Source of the DNA: Stomorhina lunata
Lineage: Eukaryota; Arthropoda; Insecta; Diptera; Rhiniidae
Reading direction: 5' to 3'
Length of the DNA stretch: 64,000 nt
Assembly: GCA_933228675.1 (NCBI GenBank)
Contig: OW121740.1
Span: forward strand, 39,043,492-39,107,491
Of the stretch, positions 1 to 12,931 are shown one piece after another. Below the pieces are notes generated by a model, which had not been told where the DNA came from, searched no databases, and saw nothing but the letters and a program-made list of their open reading frames with translations. The position numbers and the translations under genes are program-made. The number at the start of each line of letters is the position of its first letter. The stretch's first letter is position 1.

Positions 1-1383
1 ATATAGAAAAATTTTCTGAACAAAAATTTTATACATTTTTAATATAGAAAAATTTCTATAGAAGTTTTTTATATAGAAAAATTTTTTATAGAGATTTTTT
101 ATATAGAACAATTTTCAATAGATTTTTTGACATGCGAAAATTTTCTATAATACAGAATAATCTTTCATAAAGAAAAATTTAATATAAAAGCATTTTTTAT
201 ATAGAAAATTTTTCTATAGAAAAATTTTTTATATAGAACAAATTTCTATAGAAACATTTCTTATATAGAAAAATTTTCTATAGAAAAATTTTGTATATAG
301 AAAAATTTTGTATATAGAAAAATTTTATATAGAAATTTTTTATAAAAAAAATTCTATAGAAATTTTTATATGGAATTTTTTTTTTTTGTATATAGAAAAA
401 TTTTCTATAAAAATTTTTTATATAGAAAAATTTTCTATAGGAATTTTTTATATAGAAAATTTTCATAGAAATTTTTTATATAGAAAAATTTTCTATAGAA
501 ATTTTTCATATCGAAAAATTTTGTATCGAAATGTTTTCTATAGCAATTTTTTATATAAAAAAAAAAATTATAAAAATTTGTTATATAGAAAAATTTTCTA
601 TAGAAATTTTTTACATAGAAAAATTTTCTAAACAAAAATTTTATATAGACATTTATATAGAAATTTAATATAGAAAAATTTTTCATATAGAAAAATTTTC
701 TATAGAAATTTTTTATATAGAACAATTTTCTATAGATTTTTTATATAAAAAAATTTTCTATAATATAGAATAATTTTTCATATCGAAAAATTTTATATAC
801 ATTTTTTATATAGAAAATTTTTCTATAGAAAAATTTTTTATAAAGAACAAATTTCGACAGAAACATTTCTTATATAGAAAAATTTTCTATAGAAAAATTT
901 CGCATATACGTTTTCTATAGAAATTTTTTATAAAGAAACATTTTCTATAGAAATTTTTATATGGAACATCTTTTATAGAAATTTTTTTTACAAAATTATT
1001 TTTTAAAGAAATTTTTATAAAGGAAAATGTTCTATGGAAATTTTTTATATAGAAAAATTTGCTATAGAAATTTTTTATAAAGGAAAATTTTTGCAAGGAA
1101 AAATATTCTATAGAAATTTTTTGATACGGAAAAATTTTTTACAGAAAAAATTTTTATATAGAAAATTTTTTATATAAAAAATTTTCTATAGAAATTTTTT
1201 TTGTAGTAAAATTTTTTATATAGAATAATTTTCGATAGAAAAATTTTCTATAGATTTTTTGTTGCATAGAAAAATTTTCTATGGTACAGAACAATTTTTT
1301 ATAGAAAATGTTTAATATTGAAATATTTTCTATAAAAAAAATGTTTATATAGAAAAATTTTCTATAGAAATTTTTTATATAGA
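1..1383. repeat. Degenerate TATAGAAAAATTTTC satellite (block A, left part)
   Basis: The stretch is built almost entirely from the palindromic words TATAGAAAAATTTTCTATAG and GAAATTTTTTATATAG, with a loose period of about 31-32 bases and many substitutions and indels. Translated frames (F/Y/I/K/N rich) are by-products of the repeat and not genes. It resumes at 6166-6286 and 6590-7530, so the block between 1384 and 6165 interrupts a once continuous array. It is much more diverged than the 31-bp array at 13745-17420, which suggests it is older. Confidence 0.9.
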
Positions 1384-3548
1384 ACTAGCTTTATAACCCG
1401 CTACTTCGTTAGCGGCACCATTTGAATTGACAAAGTTACAAAATTTACCAAAATAACTTTTTCACTTATTTATCAATTCCGATATAAATTAAATTAAATA
1501 CTTATTGGTTCTTAAGAAACATATAGGACAAAAAAAGTACCTACCCTCTACATTTTCAAAAAAGTACTACACACGCCTCCCTTATTTTTGTTCTTTTTCT
1601 TATCGCTTTTGATTTTGAATATTTTACAAAAGTTTCCTTTTTTTACCCGTTGTTTACCCCTGATCAGCCAAATTAAAAAAAACTCCATTTTATTAACTCC
1701 ATTTTTGTTAATTGATAAAAATACCAAACACCTGTCACATATTTGTTCAATGTCAATAGAACAGTCCATAAATCATTGATTTATTTATTATTTTATTGAT
1801 TTAAACAACATGCACAGTTTAAAAGGAAAAAACCTATCTTTAAATTTTTGACCCGTTTTTGTTATTTTCGATTGCGGTATAAATTTTGTTTCTATAATAA
1901 TTGATTCAAAAATTATATTTGGGTCAAAAAAGTACCAAAATTTAGTTTTTATCCTTTGTATTCCCTATTTTTAGCTCATTGACGAAAAGTACCTACTAAA
2001 AAAATGACTTTTTATTTTTCTATTCGATCTTAATCCAATTTAAATTTTTTTTCTGTCGATATTGGTATCAGAGATATAATTTTACTAATGTTTTTATTTT
2101 CTACCCTATTTTAACCCCAAAACTGTATAATTTGCAAAAAGTACTGAAAAGTCCCTTAATTTTTAGGGCTGATCTTAGACCATTTTAGTGTTTGTTTCCA
2201 TCCATTAGGTTTAGAAGATATAATGTCATCGATTTTTCCCTTTATTACCCCTTTGATTGACACATCTCTAATTTATACTTCTGACTTCATTAGCTTAAAT
2301 GAATATTTTCCCGTTTTCACCTCTTTGAACCCCATTTATCGTAAAAGTACCAAGCAAATGTTTAATATTTCGTTAATACTTATTGATTGTGGCATAAAGT
2401 GAGTCTTTATGTTTATAAGTTCAAAAGATACGTATGGGTTAAAAAAAAGTACAAAAATATAGTTTTTACCCTTTTTGCCCTTATTAGTGCCATTTCCAAA
2501 AAAAAAGGTACAGAACACATGTCCCTTTCTTTTTCTAGCCGATTAAATGATTTATTCATTTTCTAGCCTGTTTTAACCATAAGCGGCCAAATTAAAAAAA
2601 AAAAATACCGAACCCGTGCCCTTTAATTTTTAATGCTGATCATAGACCAATTTAATCTTTGTTTCTATCACTTTTGATTTAGAAGATATTACGTTACCGA
2701 TTTTTCCCCCTTTTTACTCCACTTTTTAACCACTAAACAGCAGATGTCTTATACTTTTTCAATATGAATCCACCCGTCTGTAAATTATAGTTCTGGCTTC
2801 ATTAGTTAAAAACCTACCCTTGAATATTTCCCAGTTTTTATCTTTTTTACCTCAATTATCGTAAAAGTACCAAATACGTGTCTAATAATTCTTTGTTACT
2901 TATCAATTGTGACGTTTACTGTTTCTCTATGTTTGTTATTTCAAAAGATACGTATGGGTTCAAAAAAAGTACCAAAATATAGTTTTTGCTTTTTTTACCC
3001 TTATTAGTACCATATTCAAAAAAGTACCAAATACGTTTCTCGTTTTTTTTTCAGCCCATCCGAAGCGAATTTCAACTCTATTCCTATCGTTTTGAATTTC
3101 GGAAATATGACGTTACTAATATTTCCCATTTTTTCCCTGTTTTAACCGCAAAACGGCCGAATTAAAGAAAAAAGTATCGAATACATGTCCCTTAATTTAA
3201 AGTGCCGATTTTAGACCGATTTAGTTTTTGTTTCTATCACTTTTGGCTAAGATATATTTTTACCGATTTTACCCCAAAATTAAAAAAGCACCAGACACTT
3301 ATTTTACTTTTTTCAGTGTCAATTTACCAGCCAATAAATTATGCTTCTGGCTTCATTAGACGAAAAGATATTCTTAGCTAAAAAGCAAAAAACGTACCAA
3401 ATACGTCTTTAATAGTTTTTTAATGCCTATCAGTTGCGATATAAATTATGTTTCTATGTTTATTAGTTCAAAAGATATATATGGGTTAAAAAAGTACCAA
3501 AATACAGTTTTTACCCTTTTTTATTCTTATTAGTATCATTTTTGAAAT

Positions 3549-5700
3549 AGTATTAAATACGTGACTATTCATTTTTTTATCCGATTCAAATCCAATTTAA
3601 ACTTCGTTTGCATCGGTGTTAGTTTCGGAGATATTATGTTATTAATTTCTCCCTTTTCTACCCTGTTTTACCCTTTAAAAGGTCGAATTTCAAAAAAAGT
3701 ACCGAACACGTGTCCCTTAATTTTTAGTACTGATCTCAGACTAATTTAGTTTTTGTTTCTATCACTTTTGATTTAGAAGATATATTTTTACCCCCAAAAT
3801 TAAAAAAAGTACCAAAAATGTATTTTATTTTTTCTCTGTCAATCGACCAGTCAATAAATTATACTTCTGGCTTCATTAGCCTAAAAGATATCCATAGGTA
3901 AAAACAAAAAACCTACCCTTAAATATTTTCCCTTTTGTACCCCATTAATCGCAAAAGTACCAAATACGTATTTAATTGCTTTTTAATATCTATCTGTTGC
4001 GATATAAATTATGTTTCTATGTTTATTAGTTCAAAAGATACATATTAGTTGAAAAAAGTACCAAAATATAGTTTTTACCCTTTTAGTGCCATTTCCAAAA
4101 AAGTACCAAGCACGTGTCTCCTTATTTTCCTAGCCGATTCAAATCCAATTTCAACTTTGTTTGCATCGATGTTGGTTTCGGAGATATGATGTTACTAATT
4201 TCTCCCTTTTCTACCCTGTTTTACCTTCTAAGAGGTTGAATTTCAAAAAAGTACCGAACATGTGTTCCTTAATTTTAAGTGCCAATCTCAGACCAATTTA
4301 GTTTTTGTTTCTATCACTTTTGGTTTAGAAGATACACTTTACCGATTTTTACCCCCAAAATTAAAAAAAAAGTACCAAACACGTAGCTTATTTCTTTTCA
4401 ATGTAAATCTACCAGTCAATAAATTATACTTCTAACTTCATTAGCCTAAAAGATATCCATGGCTAAAAAGCAAAAAACCTATCCTTGAATATTTTCCCTT
4501 TTTACCCTTTTGTACCCCATTAATCGCAAAATTACCAAATACGTATTTAGTTCTTTTTTAATATCTATCGGTTGCGATATAAAATATGTTTCTATGTTTA
4601 TTAGTTCAAAAAATACATATGGGTTAAAAAAAGTACCAAAATATAGTTTTTACCCTTTTTCATTCTTATTGTTGCCATTTTCAAAAAAGTACCAAACACG
4701 TGTCCCCTTATTTTTCTAGCCGATTTAAATCCAATTTCAACTTTGTTTCTATCTGTATTGGTTTCGGAGATATGATGTTACTGATTTCTCCCTTTTCTAC
4801 CCTGTTTTACCTTCTAGGAGGTTGAATTTCATAAAAGTACCGAACACGTGTCCCTTGGTTTTAAGTGCCGATCTCAGACCAATTTAGTTTTTGTTTCTAT
4901 CGCTTTTGGTTTAGAAGATATACTTTACAGATTTTTACCCCCAAAATTAAAAAAAAGTACCAAACTCGTAGTTTATTTTTTTCAATGTCCATCGACCAGT
5001 CAATAAATTATACTTCTGGCTTCATTAGCCTTAAAGATATCCATGGCTAAAAACCAAAAAACCTATCCTTGAATATTTTCCTTTTTTTTACCCTTTTGTA
5101 CCCCATTAATCGCAAAAGTACCAAATACGTATTTAGTTCCTTTTTAATATCGATCGGTTGCGATATAAAATATGTTTCTATGTTTATTAGTTTAAAAGAT
5201 ACATATGGGTTAAAAAAAGTACCAAAATATAGTTTTTACCCTTTTTTATCCTTATTAGTGTCATTTTCAAAAAAGTACCAAACACGTGTCCCCTTATTTT
5301 TCTAGGCGATTCAAATCCAATTTCAACATTGTTTCTGTCTATGTTGGTTTCGGAGATATGATGTTACTAATTTCTCCCTTTTCTACCCTGTTTTGCCCGC
5401 TAGGCGACCGATTTTCAAAAAAGTACCGAACACGTGTCCCTTAATTTTTAGTGCTAATCTCAAGCCAATTTAATCTTCGCTTCTATCGCTGTTAGTTAAG
5501 GAGATATAATGTTACCGATTTTTCCCTTTTTTACCCTTTTAATTGAAAAAAGTACCAAACACGTATTTAATATTTTGTACTGGGCAATCGACCTCCCTAT
5601 AAATTTTATTTCTAGCTTTATTGGTTCAAGTGAAATACAAAGAAAAAGAAAAATGGACCTACCCTAAATTTTTTTCCCCGCTTTTCCCCCTTTTTGAACC
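3549..5700. repeat. Higher-order tandem repeat, about 585-bp units of four ~146-bp monomers
   Basis: The same monomer type (ACCAAACACGTGTC followed by CCTTATTTTTCTAGCCGATT) recurs near 4112, 4697 and 5282, exactly 585 bases apart, with an earlier diverged copy near 3549. Inside each unit four related monomers start at ACCAAR/ACCGAA words near offsets 0, 144-152, 263-270 and 423. Within a monomer the order is GTACC word, CACGTGTC, CCAATTT, TTTGTTTCTATC, a GAGATATNATG word, then TTTTTACCC. Similarity between equivalent monomers of neighbouring units is clearly higher than between monomers within a unit, the signature of higher-order homogenisation. Confidence 0.7.
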
Positions 5701-6106
5701 CTGAATCAAAAAAGTACCAAACACGTGTCTAATATTTTTTTCTTGTTTACCGGCTCCGTTTTGAATTTTGTTACTCTGTTGATTGGTTCAAAAGATACAC
5801 ATGGGTTTAAAAAAGTACCAACATTTTATTTTTTCCCTTTTTACCCTCTATTTGTCCCATCTGCTAAAAAGTACCAAACACGTGTCTACTTATTTTTGCA
5901 GTTGATCCCAACGCAATTTCAATTTTGAGCCTGTGACGTTTACTTCCGGAGATACAGCATTACTAATTTTTCCCTTTTTTACCCCTTTTTACCCCCTTAG
6001 AGGCCGAATTTCCAAAAATCCCGTCTTAGTGGATCTATACTTTGAAAAAGGTACCAGCTGTCAAAATTTCAGCTCTCTACCTTTAGCCGTTTGGGCTGTG
6101 CGATGA

Positions 6107-6142
6107 TGAGTCAGTCAATCAGTCAGTCAGTCAGTCAGTCAC
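6107..6142. repeat. (GTCA)n microsatellite near right end of the 4.8-kb repeat
   Basis: Consecutive AGTC/GTCA tetranucleotides occur close to the right boundary of the block, just before TTTTATATATATAG. Confidence 0.85.
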
Positions 6143-6255
6143 GTTAGAGTTTTATATATATAGATAATTTTCTATAGAAAATTTTTATATAGAACAATTT
6201 TTTACAGATTTCTTTTACGTAGAAAAATTTTCTATAGTATAGAAAAATTTTCCAT

Positions 6256-6501
6256 ATGGAAAAATTTTTTATAGAAAAATTTTTTACTCAAAAAGAAGTG
6301 TATTTGCATTTGATCCCAAACCTGTTACATTTATTTATTAAAGTAACAGATCAATTTATTGATAAAAAGCCAAAAAATGTTTGCGGAGAAACCAAATTCC
6401 TCGACGCGTTTCGATGGTTGGTTAAGCCATCTCTTCAGGAGGATTATCCCCAATTTAGACAGATCGAAAACCTCGCATTATTACTAAATTTACAAACATA
6501 A
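6256..6501 (+). CDS. Coding-like island within satellite, unknown protein fragment
   Basis: An 81-codon frame opens inside satellite sequence, but from about 6287 to 6501 the DNA is not satellite and has more even base use than its surroundings. The derived peptide from residue 11 looks protein-like, with segments such as VCGETKFLDAFRWLVKPSLQ and then EDYPQFRQIENLALLLN before a TAA stop. No family is recognised. It could be a captured exon or retrocopy fragment whose start is not the ATG used here, since the first ten residues (MEKFFIEKFF) derive from satellite. Satellite resumes near 6590. A chance frame is possible given the length. Confidence 0.25.
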   Translation: MEKFFIEKFFTQKEVYLHLIPNLLHLFIKVTDQFIDKKPKNVCGETKFLDAFRWLVKPSLQEDYPQFRQIENLALLLNLQT

Positions 6502-6589
6502 CTATTAAGAATTATGTTCATAAACCAAAAGTAAAAGCGTAGATTATCGACTGAACAAAAACAAATATTTTTCAGTTTTCATCTAAAAA

Positions 6590-7530
6590 AAAAAAAATTT
6601 TATATAGAAAAATTTTCTATAGACAAATTTTTTATAAAGAAAAATTTTCTGTAGAAAATTTGAATGTAGAAAAATTTTCTAAAAAAATGTTTTCTATATA
6701 AAACTTTCTATAGAAAAAACTGTTCTATATAAACTAAACTGTAGAAATTTTTTATAGAAATTGTTTATGCAGAAAAATTGTCCATAAAAATATTCTATAG
6801 ACATTTTTTATATGGAAAAATATTCTATAGAAATTTTTTATATAGAAAAATTTTCTATAAACAATTTTTATATAGAAAAATTTTCTATACAAATTTTTTA
6901 TATAGAAAAAATTTTCTATAGAAATTTTTTATATAGAAAAAACTTTCTGTAGAAATTTTTTATATAAAATAAATTTTCTATAGACATTTTTTATATAGAA
7001 AATTATTTTATAGATATTTTTACATAGACAAATTTTCTATATGGTTTCTTTATAGATTTTTTAAATTTGCTATAATTTTTTTTTTATATAGAACAATTTG
7101 CTATAGAAATTTTTTATGTAGAAAAATTTTCAGTAGAATTTTTTTCAATAGAAAAATTTTCTATGGCAACTAATTATGTAGAAAGATTTTCTATAGAAAT
7201 TTTTTATATAGAAAAATTTCTTATGTAGATTCTTTATAGAATTTTTATGTAGAAAATTTTTTTATAGAAATATTTTATATAGAAAAATTTTCTACAGAAA
7301 AATTTTTTATAAAAATTTTTTGTAAAGAAAAATTTTCTATAGAAATTTTGTACATAAAAATACTAATTTTTGTAAAGAAAAAATATAGAAATTTTTTTTT
7401 TTATAGAAATTTTTTATAAGGAAAAGATTTATAGAGAAATTGTTTTTATAGAAATATTTTACACAGAAAAATTTTCATGACAATTTTTTTTAATATAGAA
7501 AAGATTTTCTTTAGAAATTTTATATCATTA
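6590..7530. repeat. Degenerate TATAGAAAAATTTTC satellite (block A, right part)
   Basis: The same words and loose 31-32-base period as at 1-1383, heavily diverged, with short runs of variant units such as TATAGACATTTTTTATATAG. It ends before GTAGAAAACTTTGACTTTG near 7535. Confidence 0.88.
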
Positions 7531-8300
7531 AATTTGTGTAGAAAACTTTGACTTTGTTGGTGTCTGCTAGGTTACACGTCAGTCGCAGAGGGTTAATATA
7601 GACCACAATAATTATTTTAAACACTAATATTAAGAAAATCCACTCTAAAATATTCCCTGCTAAATTAATGACAATAATATTAAAAGATATTCCGTTTAAA
7701 ACCATATCTTTTAAGGGTTAAAAATATTAAATACTAGTTTATTTTTATATCCACGTGCATATATTTACAATAACAAAAATTTATAATTTCCATAACCAAT
7801 CAAGTGTTAAATAATTCCACCTTACCTTTCTATAGAGTCCTTTTTAGCATTTCCTTGACACATGTTTCAAATTGGGGTGCTGAAATGTAAGTCTTTGAGG
7901 CTTTTTCAAAATTAAACTTAGGAAAAGTTAATAACTATCACAAAAAAAGGAAATAACACAAACACTAAAACTATTTGTGTTTGTATAATTTTAAACGGAA
8001 ATGAATAAATAATTGAAAGGAAATGGAATTTTAAATGTCGATTTACTATATTTTTTTAACTAGTTTCATTACTTTTCAATAAACTTCTGTTAACACACTC
8101 ACAGCCAAAAGGATGAAGAATACTACACCTGTATTATAAAAAAGAAGAAATGGTTAGGGAATGGGTTAGAGTTCCCTTCCTTTTCATAGCGACTAACTAA
8201 TAGACTAAGAAAAATCAGTGAGTGTCAGGCATCACATATTTAATAATTAACAATAAATGCAGCCCTATTCGATCCTCTGCTAAGAACTCTTCAATGACCA
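7531..8300. other. AT-rich sequence with no recognised feature
   Basis: No repeat periodicity, terminal inverted repeats or convincing coding frame is visible. The 61-codon minus-strand frame at 7520-7705 starts and stops without recognisable domains. Confidence 0.5.
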
Positions 8301-8610
8301 GGGGCCAAATTACCGCATTCGAAAACTCAGACTTTTAAGCGAATATTGTGAAGTATACTTCTGGGATATTCAAAGTTACTTAGATGCAAAAAGTTTACTG
8401 AAATTTGGTATCCATTTTGATTCGTTTTTAAAAATATATAGTTCAATTAAAACTCTTTTACTATTGTTCATCTTTTGGCAAATAACTTAAAAAAAAATAT
8501 AGCAAACTGTGCATCTTTTAAATAATTTTGATTATCCTGAAAGTATGCTATACAAATGTTTTGAAAATGTCTAAGATGTCGATCGTTATCGAATGAGGTA
8601 ATTTGGCCCC
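8301..8610. mobile_element. MITE-like TIR element, copy 1
   Basis: The 310-bp unit begins GGGGCCAAATTACCGCATTC and ends with the inverted counterpart GAATGAGGTAATTTGGCCCC, so both termini form a TIR of about 26 bp with few mismatches. The interior is short and non-coding. It abuts a second copy with a single shared A between them. A third relative occurs at 57884-58894. Confidence 0.75.
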
Positions 8611-8611
8611 A

Positions 8612-8917
8612 GGGGCCAAATCAAAAACTCAAGATCAAAAACTCAAACTTTTAAGCGAATATTGTGAAGTATACTTTAGGGATGTTAAAAGTTATTTCGA
8701 TGCAAAAAGTTTATTCAAATTTGGTATCCATTTTGATTCGTGTTTAAAAACATATAGTTCAATTGAAAGAGTTATTCATCTTTTGGCAAATTACTTCAAA
8801 AATATATAGTAAACTGTGCATCTTTTAAACAATTTTGATTATCCTTAAAGTATGCTATACAAATGTTTTGAAAATGTCTAAGATTTCAATCGTTATCGAA
8901 TGCCGTAATTTGGTCCC
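8612..8917. mobile_element. MITE-like TIR element, copy 2 (tandem)
   Basis: It starts GGGGCCAAATC one base after copy 1 and ends GAATGCCGTAATTTGGTCCC. The interior (for example CTTTTAAGCGAATATTGTGA) is nearly the same as copy 1 in the same orientation. Its left TIR is damaged, with the ATTACCGCATTCG part replaced by a short duplication of AAAACTCAAGATC. The in-frame 68-codon ORF across 8603-8809 follows the element and is not regarded as a gene. Confidence 0.72.
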
Positions 8918-9279
8918 AGGTTTTAAAATAAATATGCATTAACTATTGGAACTTGTGGTTATAACTTTATCTTCAACCCGTTTAGTTGTAATATTTGTGT
9001 AAAGAGTGAGGGACCCTCTTCTGCTCTAACCTAAAGAACATCTTTTTTTTAAAGCTTTTCTAAATTGTTAAGTATTCCATGATAAATAATAAATACTGCC
9101 CTATTTAACTTTTATGTAGACACTTTCCGTCCCAGGTTTTGAAACATAGCCTATTTTACGCTTAGGGACAAAGCTTTATCTACAAAAATCTTCATATGGG
9201 GGTTTTACTTACCTTTATCGATAATTTTTATTTAAAATAGGATAATATAGTCGATCTGTGGTAAAACAGTTTTTTTTTT
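8918..9279. other. AT-rich spacer, no feature seen
   Basis: Unique-looking AT-rich DNA between the paired MITEs and the next mini-me terminus. No coding or repeat signal was found. Confidence 0.45.
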
Positions 9280-9805
9280 AACAAGTAAGAAAGTGCTATA
9301 GTCGGTCAAGCCCGACCAAACGATACCCTTCACCACTAAGGTCAAAGGTGTTCTTTTTCCTGTATAAAGACAAATATTTGCTAAATTTTGCCATCATACA
9401 AACATTTTCTCAAAACTTATATTTTAAAGCTTTTTCCGTCTTTGGGACTTTAATGAGAGCTAAGATTATTGTTGACCGATTATCTCGAAATTTGGTAAAT
9501 TTATTATAGTTGTTACAAAAATTATGTATGCAAAAAATAAACTTAAATTTCTCATTATCTTCAGATTAACGAGCGTTTAGTTACATTTGTCTCATTTTGT
9601 GCGTTTTGACAAAAGAGTTTGTATGGGAGCTATGGTCAAATGTGGACTAATTTCAACGAAATTTAGTACTGTGATTTAGGTTTATATTACATATGGAAGG
9701 TACCATAAATAATGGACCAGTTTTGACGAATTTCAATAGCCATAGTCCAGCAAAATTTCATTAAAATGTCTTTATAAATGCGACCTGTACTTTTATTAAA
9801 TCGTT
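9280..9805 (+). mobile_element. mini-me-type dispersed element, partial
   Basis: The terminus AACAAGTAAGAAAGTGCTAT is followed by the hairpin word GTCGGTCAAGCCCGAC and ACGATACCCTTCACCACTAA, as in the full copy at 33995. Internal modules include GGGAGCTATGGTCAAATGTG and CATTAAAATGTCTTTATAAA, and the GACGGAC proto-microsatellite is reached near 9791. The usual 3' part after that tract is missing. Confidence 0.75.
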
Positions 9806-9839
9806 ACACGGACGGACTATACCCTCAAATCTTTTTGAT

Positions 9840-10778
9840 CGTAGATAAAGAGGATGTTATATATATAAGAACTATAGCCAACTGTTGACCGATTGTCACA
9901 AATTTATATATATTTTCTGGTATTTAAATAAAGGTTATTTATGCAAAATTTAGTAGCTATAGCTGTCATAGTTAATTATTTAATAGCTTTTAACTGGAGT
10001 TTGTAGCATTTTAGTGGTTTACGGGAGTGGGTTTTATATGAAAGTCATAGCCCAATATGAACCGATTCCTATAAAATTTGATATACTGACCAATAGTTAC
10101 ATATAACTTCTCTTTTACAAATTTAGTCGTCATAGCTATTGCAATTGTATTCAATTTATCAGCATCAATGGGATTCCCAGACGGGGTTATATGGGAGCTC
10201 TTACTAAACGTAAGCCCATTTTCAATACATAACTTTGTCAATATATGTAAAATACTTTTATAAATGTAGTCCCTCTAGCTCTTTTTTCGTGCTTTTATTT
10301 GATAGACAGACGGACACAAACCCCTATTTTTTTTTGGTATTTTTATGTTTCCGTAAGTTTTTATATGGGAGATATTGTCAAATGGCGACCGATTATGACA
10401 CAATTTTGCACACTGGCTAGCATTGACATAAGACTTCCTTGTACAATATTTAGTGGCCACAGCTAGTATATTTTATCACTTATTCGCTTTTAAGCGTGTT
10501 TTAGGTGGAATTTAGGCTGTTTCGTAAGTATTTTGTATGGGAGCTATGGTTAAATGTGGACCGACTTCGATGAGACTGTACACGCTCAATAACGATGAAA
10601 AAAAATGTTTTTGTGCTAAATTTTATCATCATATCTATTATAATTTTGCCATTTTTTAGCAAATAAGCGATAAGTCTAGGCGTGATTGTACGGAAGCTAT
10701 GGTTAAATGTAAACCGATTTTGTCCAATTTGAATACCAAAATTTTCGAAGAAATTAATTTGTGACAATTTCAGTGACG
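9840..10778 (+). mobile_element. Reiterated mini-me internal modules, diverged
   Basis: Diverged versions of the same internal modules recur several times in a row: TATGGGAGCTATGGTTAAAT near 10537, ACGGAAGCTATGGTTAAATG near 10690, and weaker TATGGGAG words near 10190 and 10365. All run in the same orientation and lead into a long GACA tract. No coding frame is credible. Confidence 0.55.
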
Positions 10779-11213
<435 letters not shown>

Positions 11214-11603
11214 GTCTCTCGATGTATTGTATCTTATATACCCACCATCAAGTTGTGTTAAATTCAGAAACAGGGTGCAGCTAATTCAAAATCTGGACCA
11301 AAACTGAAAAAATCGCTAAGCTAATTGGTACTGTTGGTAAAACCTTTGGACTAAATTCGGTTGCCGTAGCTCTATAGTTCAACATTTAAAAATATTTTAG
11401 TGGTTTCCTAAGTATTTACTTTGATCAAAATTCGGTCTCATAACCGGGTATAGTTTTACATTAATAAATTGTTAAATACTTTTCGTTAATATGTAGTTAG
11501 GCTAAACACGTTAATAGTAAACGGCAGGTCCATATATTTCGTTAGGAGTTCCTAATGCATTCATTATGTATAAAGTCTAGGCTGAACATTGATTGATGCC
11601 TAT
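11214..11603 (+). mobile_element. mini-me-type element, subfamily B fragment
   Basis: After the GACA tract comes a TATACCCACCATCAAG word, then GGTCTCATAACCGGGTATAG, GTAAACGGCAGGTCCATATA and GGAGTTCCTAATGCATTC. The same order occurs in reverse complement at 60769-61075. It is flanked by GACA tracts on both sides. Confidence 0.6.
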
Positions 11604-11851
<248 letters not shown>

Positions 11852-12930
11852 AGCCGGTTTTAATAACTCATAATACACTAAGTCTTCGACTCTGGCTTAA
11901 AAGTAAATGTACAAGATTATATACAAAATCTACATTTTAAATTATTATTAATATCAGAAGTAAACAACGCCCCTGTTATGGTAAAAATTTCATATCATTT
12001 TTGTCACATTCATTATTAAACATGTTTCTGCATGACTAACTCTAAAAAATTACCATTAAATTTAGTAACTTCGTCAACAATGTAAAAATTATAATTTAAC
12101 TAAATAAATAACTACAGAAAAAAGGAGGAGGTAACTTAACCTAAAAGACAATATCTGATAAATTTGACTTTAGCCCAAAAGAATCTTTTAAAAATGACCC
12201 CTTGTGATGAAAATTTCACTCACAAATTAAATGAACGAACAATGAAAATGATTGACGTTTAAATTTGAAATTCAATTTCATGTTAATTTTTATTTTCTAT
12301 ATTGACATTAGTTCGTTACCTAAACGTTCAAAGTTTTTTCTGCATTAATTTTCTTCAATTTTTTATGGCGGTGGCATGAAAAAAGTAACGAATTGAGAAA
12401 ATTGTAAATTTTATGTGTAACGAATTTGTTTCTGAAAAAAAAAATATCAAATGATTTGAAACTATCGGCATTAATTTAAGGTCTGTCTGTTTTTTTTAAC
12501 ATAAAGAAAAAGACTAATTTGTTTGATTTTTTTTCATAACTACCCGAATTTTGGTATGAAAAATACAGCAAAAGGGTCGTTTAGAAAAACATGTTACACA
12601 TTGATGGTTTTTTGGTTCCAACCCACTAAAAAAAGAAGTAATTTATGATGTTTTTATTTTTTTCTTAACGACTCTTTATAATTCAGCCAAAAAAACATAA
12701 ATAAAACCATAAAGCTTGTTACTTAAAAAATGCTAATTACTTGTATTTTCACTCATTTATTATCAAAAAAAGGGAAAGATTTTTGGTTTGAGTCATATGT
12801 CAGGGAAGGGGGAATTGTCCAAACTTGTTTGCAAAATACTTAAATAATGTTTCCGTTAGTGATTAAAGTAAATTTAAGTTCAATTTAGAATTTTTATACA
12901 AAAACTAATTGCACAGTGATCTCGAAGAGT
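11852..12930. other. AT-rich sequence with no recognised feature
   Basis: No periodicity, paired termini or coding frame longer than chance is visible. Several poly-A/T runs are present. Confidence 0.5.
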
Positions 12931-12931
12931 A

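Larger units (their letters stand above)
1384..6165. mobile_element. 4.8-kb interspersed repeat inside the satellite, unclassified
   Basis: Satellite stops abruptly at CTAGCTTTATAACCCGCTAC (1384) and returns after GTTTTATATATATAG (ending about 6165). The two ends are weakly inverted: CTAGCTTTATAA against CTATATATATAA, 9 of 12 matching. The body is an array of diverged monomers, each opening with a word like AAAAGTACCAAACACGTGTC, and the right end carries a (GTCA)n tract. No transposase, reverse transcriptase or long ORF is seen, so the class is unknown. Related monomers at 25500-26010 and 61076-61430 suggest a dispersed family. Confidence 0.55.

Noticed and set aside
278..1096. Several F/Y/I/K-rich open frames
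   Set aside because: They are translations of degenerate satellite on both strands.
1548..5928. Short open frames repeated along the 4.8-kb block
   Set aside because: The same peptides recur because the DNA recurs with a 585-bp period; they change frame freely between units.
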